This document shows, in pieces, positions 20,285 through 29,338 of a DNA stretch of 31,542 nucleotides. The stretch comes from Gnetum montanum (taxonomy: Eukaryota > Streptophyta > Gnetopsida > Gnetales > Gnetaceae), in assembly GCA_015680685.1 (NCBI GenBank), contig MNCI01017697.1, forward strand, positions 49,462-81,003, written 5' to 3'. Position 1 is the first letter of the stretch, and every line of letters begins with the position of its first letter. A program made the translations under genes and the position numbers. The notes beneath the pieces are model-generated. The model saw only the letters and a list, made by a program, of their open reading frames with translations. It ran no database searches and was not told where the DNA came from.

Positions 20285-21545
20285 GTACAATGGCATCCTC
20301 ACTTATCTTCTCATTCAAGAGATGCCACAAGATATTGACTTTAGAAAGAAGCAATAATTTCTTCATTGGGCCAAATACTTCATGGAAATCAACAAACACC
20401 TCTACAAGGTGTGTGCTGATGAATTGGTTCATTGTTATGTCCCTGATGAAGATCAAGTGCACATTATCTAGGATGCTCATGAAGGACCTTGCGAAGGCCA
20501 CTATGCAGGGAGATGCATAGCCATAAAAATTCTAATGGTAGGATACTACTAGCCCATAATCTTTAAGGACACCCACTAGTTTATCTGGTTTTGTGAATGC
20601 TACTAACGAGATGATGGGATGACTACACAAATGGAGGACCCTCAAAAGTGGACTCAACCATTGGAGCCCTTTGACATTTGGAGCATAAACATCATGGATC
20701 CCATCACACCCATGTCCAAGGGAAAAGCATATATTATCATAGCAATCAACTACTGTATCAAATGGGTAGAAGTAGCAGCTATCATTGACTACATCATCCA
20801 CTATTGCTAAATTCATACAACAAAGTGTAGTATATAGGTTTGGTGTGCCACGTGCATTAATTTCTGACAATAGAACCCATTTTACAAGTGCCACCTTTTG
20901 CAAGTTAATGCAATGCTTGGGGGTTAAACATAAATTGAAAATACCTTACCACCCCCAAGCCAATGGCCAAGCTGAAGTCACTCATAGGATAATTACAAAA
21001 ATCTTAACAAGAATAGTATGCAAATATAGGAAAGATTGGAGCACAAAACTCAATGATGCCCTTTTGGCCTACCACTCAACATGGAAACTTCCTATTGGCT
21101 ATTCTTCCTATGAGTTGATGTACAGAAAACTTCCTACATAACCAATCCAATCTAAGCTCCATACACTTTTAATAGCCTATGACTTAAACCTTGACCTGAG
21201 TCTAGCACAAAACGAATGATTAATCAACCTAAATGTGCTAAATGAGAATCAATTAGTGGCCCTATCTTTGAATAAAGTACATAAGGCATATAATAAAACA
21301 TGGCATGAACTTAGAAATAGAAAAGTAAAATTCCAACTTGGTGATAAGGTTCTCTACTAGAACCCTACACATGTACCATAGAAAAAAAAGTTTCAAACAT
21401 TATGGAAGGGACATTATATAATTGACAAAAATTTTCCTTCTAGGGACATGTATATTTACAAACCTAAAAGCCTAAATAAAAAGCAATTGGCCAACTTCCA
21501 AGAAATAAAGCTTTTTTATAGCCTAAGCAAGCCAACACAACATAT
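20285..21545 (+). pseudogene. Integrase remnant of element D
   Basis: The zinc-binding part reads WAKYFMEINKHLYKVCADE, VPDEDQVHII, DAHEGPCEGHYAG with both His, and FCECY where the second Cys is probably the Tyr (TAC). The core reads EPFDIWSINIMDPITP: the first catalytic Asp (W-x-I-D in relatives) is Asn, AAC at 20688-20690. The second Asp survives in LISDNRTHF (20866-20868; relatives have DNGTHF) and the Glu in PYHPQANGQAEV (20974-20976). The C-terminal part reads RNRKVKFQLGDKVLY and FQTLWKGHYIID, the GPY/F-like module with Gly-His-Tyr. No chromodomain. At least one shift near 20790 and several stops. Confidence 0.88.
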
Positions 21546-23204
21546 ATCTCAACACATGGATAACTATACTCAATTTTTCGAATCTCCTCCTTTCAACACA
21601 TTCATGGGAGAGATGGCCACCTATGCTAATCATCCATATGGCTACTCAATTTTTCTATTTTTATTTTTTATTTTTTATTTTTTGTTTTGCACATTTTTAT
21701 CTTTATAGTTATTTATTTTTTAAATTTTTTAATTTTAAATCTTTTTTCTATTTTACACCATTTTTGTTTTACACCATCGTTAGTACATTTAATTTTTTCT
21801 TGATTATTTTGCATTTTCTTATATATTCTACTATGTTTTGTTTGAATATGATTTTCAAATTTTTGCTAATAAAAGTGCTTTATTGTTGATAGGACACAAT
21901 GGTGTTGTGGCTACTATTGATGGTGGTTTGTGCTTAATGTGTTGTTTGCTAATGTTTGGATTCTATTTTGAATTTTTGTACTCATGGCTCAGTCATGATT
22001 TTTTTTTCATAGTTATAGGCAGTGAGTCCACCACATCTATCCATTCACCAAATTTATGGTTTTCCTTGTTCTAGAAGTTCGAGGTCCCTTCCATTAAAGA
22101 AATTATTAATAAATCAATGACCTTATTAGTTTCCAAAATTTGAAAGGATTCAAAGTTTTGAAAATGGTGTGACTTCAAGGGGACTTGGTACTCTTTGTGC
22201 TCTTCTACTTACTCGAATGCTTATGTGTTTTCATGGACTTCTTACCACTCCGTGTTGACCAATAATAGGAAGTTCAATAAAGTCTTTGCATGGTGTGGTT
22301 CCCATCATAAAAAAAAGAAAGAAAAAATTAAAAAAATTTTAAAAAAAAAAACAAAACAAAAAAAGAAAAAAAACATGATGGAAATTCAAAGCACACCCCT
22401 TAGACAAATATAAAGGCTACAAGCATTGGTTATGAAACTAGAAAGACATGTTACCCATGCCTAAAGGTCCCCTCTAACTAAGGCTCTCTCTCACTTCCTG
22501 CTTCCCTTTTCTTCTTTTTATGGAGCAGTGGTTGTTTGTGGATGCACTCTTATGTTTTGAGGAGGTGGCTTGGTTTTAGAGTATCGATGCAAAGTCATTG
22601 AAAGTGGTTGGTTTTAGTTTGGACTAAGGATGGATCATCTTAGGTCATTCTAAACACATAATTCCACAAGGGACTTCTTATGATCTTAATTCAGGATTTC
22701 ATTCCACCTTCTACATCATCCACCTATTCTTACTGTAATTCATCTCATTGTCGGTGTCCATGTTCTTAACTCTATGCCTTGGTTTGACGTACTTGAATTC
22801 TTAGGTAGTATCCTCAAGGTTTCAGTCCTTAACCTCCATTGACCATTAGTCACCGCTAGGGCCCATGGACTCCTTAGGTTGACATTATGCAAGGGCAAAC
22901 AAGGCATATGCCTACTATGAGGAGGACCAACTTACATATCATTTGGTCAGGTTCGTTAGGTACTTTAACCTTAGGCATTCTCACAATCAAAATCTTTCAT
23001 ACATTCATCTTTTGCATCAAACCAAGTGTTCCTTTATCAATTTTGTTCAATAAACACATTCCTTATTGAATTTTTCAATTTTTGAACCGTCATAGACCCT
23101 TTTCAAGGATTTTATTATATTCTTGACTTTTCTAGGACTCCATGGACCCTAATTTCATTAGAAAATTCCTAATATTTTTCGAGAAATTCAAGTTTGAAAT
23201 TTTA
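21546..23204 (+). other. Spacer between integrase and the extra ORF of element D
   Basis: About 1.65 kb with no recognisable domain. An open tail of the integrase frame runs to about 21708 (HMDNYTQFFESPPF). 21640-21880 is T-rich and 22310-22375 is an A-rich run with AAAG. Comparable non-coding spacers between pol and the 3' ORF are known in Athila-type elements. Short ORFs here are low-complexity products of the T- and A-rich tracts. Confidence 0.55.
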
Positions 23205-23305
23205 GTCGATGGACCTTGTAAACAAGGCCCCGTCGACAAAGCAGACCCATATACAAGGCCCTATATATGGGGTCCCTTCAACATAAGGGAAAAATACTAT
23301 AAATA
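23205..23305 (+). promoter_or_regulatory. Internal LTR-like promoter candidate: 14-bp units plus TATA box
   Basis: Units GTCGATGGACCTT (23205), GTAAACAAGGCCCC (23218), GTCGACAAAGCAGACCC (23232), ATATACAAGGCCCT (23249) and ATATATGGGGTCCC (23263) share sequence and near 14-base spacing with the LTR U3 units. TATAAATA follows at 23298-23305 in the context GGGAAAAATACTATAAATACA, close to GGGGAAAAAACTATAAATACA in the 3' LTR. No LTR terminus (TGATGA) precedes it. I infer a second promoter for the downstream ORF; a leftover piece of another LTR is the alternative. Confidence 0.6.
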
Positions 23306-23432
23306 CATTTGATCCCCTTTTGAAATTTTCACATTTGCTCACAAATGCTAGAGGAGTTTTTGCAATATTTAGATATAACTTCTTAATCATTAATTTTAAT
23401 CACTCTATTCTTTCACCTTGCAGCTACCAAAG

Positions 23433-23736
23433 GTAAGCTCTTCATCATGGGGGCCATAAATGTACCATTTTTTTCAAAAAATGTTTTTACCATTTTTCTA
23501 ACTCCCACTAAGGTTTAACTACAAAATCAATTGTTAAACATTAAATTATAAAAGTTAAACTTTCCCAACAAGCTCTACTAACATTTACAATAAATAATCA
23601 ATAATTAATTAATAAAATAATCAATCTATAATGGTCCAAACTTAGTCAAAGTGTAACTACCTAACGAAAAAAAGGTATTCAAAAATTTGAAGTTACACAT
23701 GATATCTACTGATCCATGAATGTGTTGTGACTGTAG
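23433..23736 (+). other. Candidate leader intron upstream of the extra ORF
   Basis: AAAG|GTAAGC at 23432/23433 fits the plant donor consensus well. GACTGTAG ends at 23736, directly before ATGGCACC at 23737. The 304-base interval is AT-rich, as plant introns are. An additional acceptor-like TTTCACCTTGCAG ends at 23423. The structure is consistent with a promoter, a first exon of about 100 bases and a leader intron, but rests on motifs only. Confidence 0.4.
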
Positions 23737-26590
23737 ATGGCACCAAAGGAAAAACATAGACAAGAAGTAGGACCATCCCAACCAAGGGAGAAATGACCTA
23801 GAATAAGAAGAGGCCAAGAATAGCCCCAAGAAGAACCACTTGCAACCCATGTCATAGGTTCCCTTAAGGATGAGGTAGAGGTGGAATCTATCAAATAGAT
23901 TGTAGAACCAGTAGGAGCAACAAAACACTTCCATCGGGATGATGCACTAGCACAACCAGCAAATCTTAATATGACCTTAACAAAGGCTTTCCTAAATCAA
24001 ATTAAGTCAAGAGAGGTCCAAAAATTGATGCTTTAGGAGCTAAACTTTTTCCCTTTTTTAGAACATGCATCGAGAGAAGTACAGGACTAGTTGAAGACCT
24101 CTTCCATGTGGCTAATCATCACTTCCACTAGGGAGTGGTACACGGGAGAAATATTTCTATTTTGGAACAATAGGTAGCCTAGAGGCATGGTGAAGATCAA
24201 GGACATATCGGTGTCCTATGTGGTGCAGGACATTGTTATAGTGCTTAGGTTGCCTAAAATGGGGGCAAACTTGACAGAATTTTCAATGCAAGTTGATCCA
24301 AGCATCAAAAAAGAATTGGTGCAATGGTGTTATGATATCAACTATAAGGAGTATGATGTAGTCACATCAATAGAGATGATCCATTATAAGATTACAACCT
24401 TTCACTTCAATCCCATAGTGAGGCCAAGCAAAATCATCACTTTCTTTGCTCATGCATGTGCCGCTATGAGTGGAAGATTCTTAGTTAACCTTCCATAGCC
24501 AATGTATCTTGACATAGAGAAGTGCTTTAAAGAAATTGAACATGAAAGGAAGGCACTCCTTTTTTCATGCCTCATTAGGAAACTCTACCATAGGGGAGGG
24601 ATAGTCCATTACACCAACGACAATGTTAGAACTGTTTCAGCCACGAAGTGGGCAAAAATGATGAAGGATAAAATTCCTATAACTACAATTCAAGAAGAGA
24701 AGCAATGACCACCACCACCACTTTCCACTCAAAAAATAGTGCTAGATATCGATGTAACTACCCAATAATTGCAAGAGTACAGAGAATGGCCCTTGAGTGA
24801 ACAAGAGCAAAGAGCAAGCGCGAGTGGTTGGGACCAATCCATATACAAACGATCCATGAGTCACCTTAATGAGGTGGCCTCAATGATTAGTTTGATGAAT
24901 GAGGGTGGATCCATTTTCTTTGCCCAAAGAATGTGTCTACTCGTGAGGTCAAATTTGAGCATCAAAGAGGTCACAATATCTCTCATAGAACAACAACCAC
25001 TCCTAGAAATCTCTAGGAACATTGCAACCTTCTTTGTGCTCTTGGAGGAGGGTGAAGGGGCAACTATTTTGGTGATGCAGCACCAAGGGTAGGAAATTGT
25101 AGCAAAAGCGGTCATTGATAGGATTGTTGAAATGCTCAATGCTCCTACAGCATTTACACTAGACATCATTGCACTTGAAGATGTGAAAATGTCCATAGGA
25201 ACTATAAGTGACAGAATAAGCATATCACACCATGAAGAGTTATTAGACTAATTGGTGGAAACCAGGCAATCGCTTTCAGATGTGTTTGACCTTCCAAATA
25301 ACATCATTACAACCTAATCAAAATTGCTAGAGGCAAGAGGCAAAAACATCATATTGGAGGAGCAACTCAAAATAGCTAGAGAGTGAAATGAATGCTTGGT
25401 TGTAGAGGTTGCCAAACTAAGAGCCCAAATTACTAACCTTACATTTATCAACCTAGCACTCACAAGAGATGAAGCTATGTAATAGCTTTAGTCTAGCCTC
25501 AAAGGGGTTGAGAATGCAATAGAGACAACAGTGTTCTATAGATCCTTGGTAGAAGCCACGTAGCACAAGATTTAGAAGGCCTTGGATCAGACCTACCAGG
25601 AGAATGTGCAATTGATCATAGAGAATCATCACCCCTAGAATGTTGATACAACAAGCAATAGCTAGTAGATTTCATCAATCAACAGTAGGAGCAACTAACC
25701 AGAGCAAACATTGAATTGAGAAGATTGGTAGCAAAGAACAAGAATCTCTCCATGGAGGAGGCTTGCGTCCTTTGCCAGAAAATTGCAATTGAAGTGGCTA
25801 CCTAGAAATCTAAAGCTCTCAAGTTTGAGAAAGTTAAGGATCATTATAGAAAGCAAGTTGGCCTGCATAAGGAAATAAATGAAAAACATATCCAATTGGA
25901 AAATGCAAAGGTAAATTAAGCCCTCTAACAACTCTAGCAAGGTAGAGAAGTTTGGCAACCGATCACTGATGGGATTGATGCCTATAACAAAGAGAAAATC
26001 TACACAAAGGGGTTGTAGATCAAGGAGATGGCAGAGTACATGGAGCTTGCCAATCTCCATTATGCAAATTTGTCCATGTTGATTACTGAACGGCTGCGAT
26101 CAAAGTTCGAGAAGCAGGTGGCTAGCTTGTACTTACTGTATGAGGCCAAGTTTAAGCACTACAAGGACACCAAGGACAAGCTTGTGGTGGCTAATGCTAA
26201 ACTTGAAGTTCTCAAGGCACATTCATAAATTAAAGATCAACTGTTGAGAACCTGGCCAAAAGGATGAATGACTACTAGGAGCTGCAAAATGTAATTATGG
26301 CATTTGACATTAAATGCAAACAATTCACTACTTGGTTTGTTAATGTAAAGGAGATGTTCCCAATCATGCCTTGTCCATGGGATATCCCCATTCCAACCCA
26401 CATTGGTGATGTCATGTGGACTGTAAATGATCATCAAAGTAATGAGGAGAAGATGCCTTTTGCCTTCCACTAGAGTTTGCAACCGTAGTAGGGCAACCAC
26501 ATCTACCTCAGTCACCACACATGCTCAAAGCTAGTGAAGGTCCTTTAGAGCCTTAGGAGCCACCATTGCCTAAGACTATTTGATCTTCAC
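23737..26590 (+). pseudogene. Large extra ORF (ORF3) of element D, coiled-coil protein, function unknown
   Basis: One frame from ATG 23737 to about 25665, interrupted only by stops (an in-frame TAG precedes the ATG), then continued in a second frame to about 26228 and a third to about 26550: about 950 codons. Basic N-terminus (MAPKEKHRQE); a globular part at about 24080-24700 with REWYTGEIF, SVSYVVQDIVIVLRLPK, IVRPSKIITFFAHACAAMSG and ATKWAKMMKDK; then long hydrophilic heptad-like stretches (25320-25460, 25690-25920, 26050-26220); and a C-terminal FPIMPCPWDIPIP. No signal peptide or membrane segment is evident, so I do not call it an envelope protein, although it has the position of the Athila env-like gene. 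I could not assign a family. A match to plant retrotransposon or transposon-associated proteins should be tested. Confidence 0.7.
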
Positions 26591-26814
26591 CACCATCTTC
26601 ATGTCGTTAGAGGATGTGTTGTCTAAGTTTTTTCAATCATGTCTTGATGTTCAATTTTGTGTTATGAACACCAAAATTTTTTGTAATGTACACTCAGGCA
26701 CTTACCTTTGTCAAGTCAGTCTATTTTATTTTAGTAAGAATCAGTCAATAATTCCATACCTTCCAAATATTTTAAAAGAACTTAAGGATGCATTTTCATT
26801 CAGTCGTAGGGGTA
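26591..26814 (+). other. Element D 3' untranslated region and polypurine-like tract
   Basis: No gene. The last bases before the 3' LTR read TCGTAGGGGTA (26804-26814), a short purine-rich run in the place of the polypurine tract. It is interrupted by pyrimidines, so the call is positional. Confidence 0.4.
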
Positions 26815-27763
26815 TGATATATGTCAAAGAGTCACATTGATGAGCCTCCATTGATGTAACCTTATTGATGAGCCCCCGTTGACAAGGTTCCATTTATGTG
26901 GTGTGCCCCATTAACAGGGCCACATCGATGTAGTGTTTGCTATGTTGACAAGGCCCTGTTGATGTAGCCTTGGGGAAAAAACTATAAATACAAGCTCACC
27001 AACCGTATTTAAGGGAGAATTATTATCATAGTAGCAGAGCTCTTGTAGTTTGTTTATTTGAGAGTTAAAATATTTTCTTAAGTACCTACAACATGAGTCA
27101 AAAAGTGGACGGATATTTATTCAAGCATTGTTGTACCTAAACACACCAATGTAGATGGTAATAAAGACAAGCTTCTTGATCAAACCTTGTAACACTTGGA
27201 TTAGATTAATGATTTATTTATGCATTCATTTTTTTCATTAATCATGATATTAATTAAGCTAAATTAGGCTTGGAGCAATCGATCAATTAATTAAGCTAAA
27301 TAGATTAAGCACATAAGTACAATTGCTTCAAGCATAAACATGTTTTTGCTTGGTAACCCTAGCAGCATTATTGCTTGGTTCACCCAATAGGATAGCACCT
27401 GGTAATCCCAGTAGCAAGTATGTGGGTTCAAGATGTGTAGGATAAGTGGGATCAAATGTTTATGTTACAACTAGTAAGACATTAGTTAATTAATTAGATC
27501 TCAGTAATATTAAATCATATTATCTTTATATTTCGACACCTCAAATCCTAAAACCATAAAAAATCATATCCCTTTACTACACTTAACCATACCATGTACA
27601 TCACAAGTGTAATTGGGAATACAACAAACAACCTTAAGGTAATGTTCACTGCCTAGACTACTAGTGTACCAAAGAACATAGAGCCCTTGAAATTCAATTA
27701 GATCACACATGAATGTTTTCTAATTCATATGGTTGAGCATAGGGGTACCTTCACCGCTCATCA
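26815..27763 (+). repeat. 3' LTR of element D (949 bp)
   Basis: Starts TGATATATGTCAAAG and ends CCGCTCATCA. Retains the U3 array, TATA box and downstream 60 bases that are missing from the 5' LTR. The rest is collinear with the 5' LTR, with many transitions. Confidence 0.95.
26836..26990 (+). promoter_or_regulatory. 3' LTR promoter of element D: nine 14-bp-type units plus TATA box
   Basis: Units begin at 26836, 26850, 26864, 26878, 26892 (18 bases), 26910, 26924 (about 20 bases), 26944 and 26958; examples are ATTGATGAGCCTCC, ATTGATGTAACCTT, ATTGATGAGCCCCC and GTTGATGTAGCCTT. TATAAATA is at 26983-26990. As a 3' LTR it would drive transcription outwards into element C and beyond if active. Confidence 0.75.
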
Positions 27764-27768
27764 CCTAC
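27764..27768. repeat. Target-site duplication of element D, right copy (CCTAC)
   Basis: CCTAC immediately after TCATCA of the 3' LTR, matching the left copy. Confidence 0.92.
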
Positions 27769-28200
27769 TAAGGAAGAACATATCATTACATTCCTCAGTT
27801 TCTTGATGATGAAATTGAATGGAGGACATGAGGTGGACCTATGGTAGAGAAACCTGTCTAACTGATTAGTTGTGTCCTTTCTTTATAATTCAAATATATC
27901 CAACACATGATGTTTTCCCTTTTCATGCTCATATCTTACTTTCATTTGGTGGTCTAGATTACACTAGGCCTCTATAGGTTAGTAAGATCTAGCAATATTT
28001 TTGTCAATATAATAGCTATTTGTAGCATAGTCAAGTCCAATTCTAATAAGTATTACTTAAAGCATGCATGGGGCTAATTGGTCAAGATGCATAATGATTT
28101 AACCTTGCAAATCCCTCTATTGAAACTACTCATCCTAATAAAAGATGAAGGTGAAGTCAAAAAAGTAAGGATCATGGTTGGCATAAGTGACCCTCACTTC
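27769..28200 (-). pseudogene. gag: gag remnant of element C, N-terminal part
   Basis: Minus-strand translation gives FDFTFIF, then a DLQG block, LIRIGLDYA and a SY-stop-PIEA block, aligning in order with element A residues PKFTFIL, DLEGN, LTRIGMQHL and EY-stop-PMEA. Several codons are stops. The reading runs up to the CCTAC target copy at 27764-27768 and resumes on the other side of element D at 14942. This is the strongest evidence that the two flanks of D were once contiguous. Confidence 0.78.
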
Positions 28201-28284
28201 TAATGGTACATACTAATCTTCATTCTCTTCATTTATATCATTGCTCTTTGTGTGATTTCCTATTAGCTCTAGTCTATTTAACTT

Positions 28285-28369
28285 ATGAAAAGCATACATT
28301 GTTTTAATTAGTAGTGTGCATCTTTANATGAAAAGCATACATTGTTTTAATTAGTAGTGTGCATCTTTA
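28285..28369. other. 42-bp duplication flanking a single N: probable assembly join
   Basis: The 42 bases at 28285-28326 (starting ATGAAAAGCATACATTG) are repeated exactly at 28328-28369, with the only ambiguous base of the window, N at 28327, between them. This is what results when two contigs with an unrecognised overlap are scaffolded with a minimal gap. It lies in the leader of element C. Confidence 0.85.
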
Positions 28370-28456
28370 AATTAATATAAAATATTCTAACTGATAATTT
28401 ATTAAATGCTTGAGCTGTAATTGTGTAAAATGCTAATTCACTAAACTACTAGCACC

Positions 28457-28475
28457 ATTCCTAAAAATAGTGTCA
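28457..28475 (-). other. Degenerate tRNA-Asp primer-binding site of element C
   Basis: Minus strand TGACACTATTTTTAGGAAT, aligned with TGGCGCCATTGCTAGGGAC in A at the same place relative to the LTR end (two bases away instead of one). It is recognisable by position and by the mostly transition-type differences rather than by identity alone. Confidence 0.6.
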
Positions 28476-28477
28476 AA

Positions 28478-29338
28478 TGATGAGGGATAAGTATGTCCAA
28501 CATCCATCTGTACAACTTAAATTCATTGTAGACCATGTTGTATACATGAATGGACTAGCATTAATTGTTTAGCTCATTAAATGGTTGCAAATCACTATCT
28601 TATGATCTAGATTAATAATTGTCAATTAATTCATATGATAAAGCCTACATTTTATCTAATTAATTAAAATAAAAAGTAAATCCTACACTAGCCTATAACA
28701 AGGAGTTTCTGATCCTCAATTCGTCATCACATTCCTAGATATCTATGCTAATTATTAGTATTGCCAAACTAGCAAACTACTGGGGGTTCCAAGTGTTTAT
28801 TTATTGGGATTACCAAGCTTGGATAGGTCTAATGCTCAAGATTGAGTTGCACTCATTTCACCATTAAGTTAACATATTAGAAAATATAATATTACAATAA
28901 AAAATTAATACAATAGCCATAGAAATTAAATGCAGAAAACTAAATCCAAGCTAAGTTAAAGTGCTACAATGAAGAAGAATCAATTTTAATCTTTATTATA
29001 ATTAAAACTGAAACTTTATTACATCTATAGCCCCTTTATATCTATTAAATAGTAGAAATGTATATACTATGAGTTTTAAAAACATCATTAAGAAAATATT
29101 CATTATATTTTTTTTAATAAAATATTGAACCCAAGGAAATGACTTAACTCTTCTTTAGATCAAAGATGGATCAATAGTTAATATTACTACCTTGTAATAC
29201 ATCATTGCTACAAAGAATTGAAAATTAGACTAATAGAATTTTACTATCTATTGACAAAATCGTATCACAAATATAGCTAACTAGTGTATTTATAACTCGG
29301 ACATAACCTAAACATGTCACATTTGTGACATTGCATCA
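28478..29338 (-). repeat. 5' LTR of element C
   Basis: 861 bp. The inner end carries the family TGATGAG (plus-strand reading, 28478) next to the PBS remnant. The outer end on the minus strand reads TGATGCAATGTCAC, close to the D LTR start TGATGAATGTCAAAG. A TATAAATAC box lies at 29294-29287 (minus), 44 bases from the outer end, much closer than in A or D, so U3 is short and lacks the 14-bp array. An internal block near 28795 (TATTGGGATTACCAAGC) is the reverse complement of a D LTR block. The outside flank is TTAGT. Confidence 0.75.

Larger units (their letters stand above)
14948..27763 (+). mobile_element. Element D: complete but decayed Athila/Tat-like Ty3/gypsy retrotransposon
   Basis: 12,816 bp with both LTRs, 5-bp target duplication, tRNA-Asp PBS, gag-protease-RT-RNase H-integrase in the Ty3/gypsy order, no chromodomain, and a large extra ORF before the 3' LTR as in Athila. 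RT residues (FMDDF; LNWQKSHLMGQGIVLGH) fit the Athila/Tat group. Hand alignment of one 94-base LTR stretch (15622-15715 with 27591-27684) shows 11 differences, nine of them transitions, so the insertion is old. It interrupts the gag of element C. No protein could be made full length. The 5' LTR has lost its core promoter. Confidence 0.95.
12480..29338 (-). mobile_element. Element C: Athila/Tat-like element split by element D
   Basis: Minus-strand order from the right: 5' LTR 28478-29338, PBS 28457-28475, leader, gag N-terminus (27769-28200), then the foreign element D (14943-27768 including one target copy), then the rest of gag (12960-14942) and the start of protease (about 12480-12953). Both halves align with element A gag in the right order, which shows that D landed in C. 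Polymerase and 3' LTR are missing below about 12480, where sequence resembling a different LTR begins. C is the most decayed of the three family members, consistent with being older than D. Confidence 0.85.

Noticed and set aside
21400-21545. Chromodomain at the integrase C-terminus
   Set aside because: No chromodomain-like sequence follows the GPY/F-like module; RT and PBS features also point away from chromoviruses.
21623-21889. Phe-rich ORF with apparent membrane helices after integrase
   Set aside because: Product of a T-rich low-complexity tract; not evidence of an envelope protein.
23626-23934. Minus-strand hydrophobic ORFs resembling membrane proteins
   Set aside because: Antisense of the start of ORF3; the hydrophobic appearance comes from the opposite strand of a basic, Gln-rich coding stretch.
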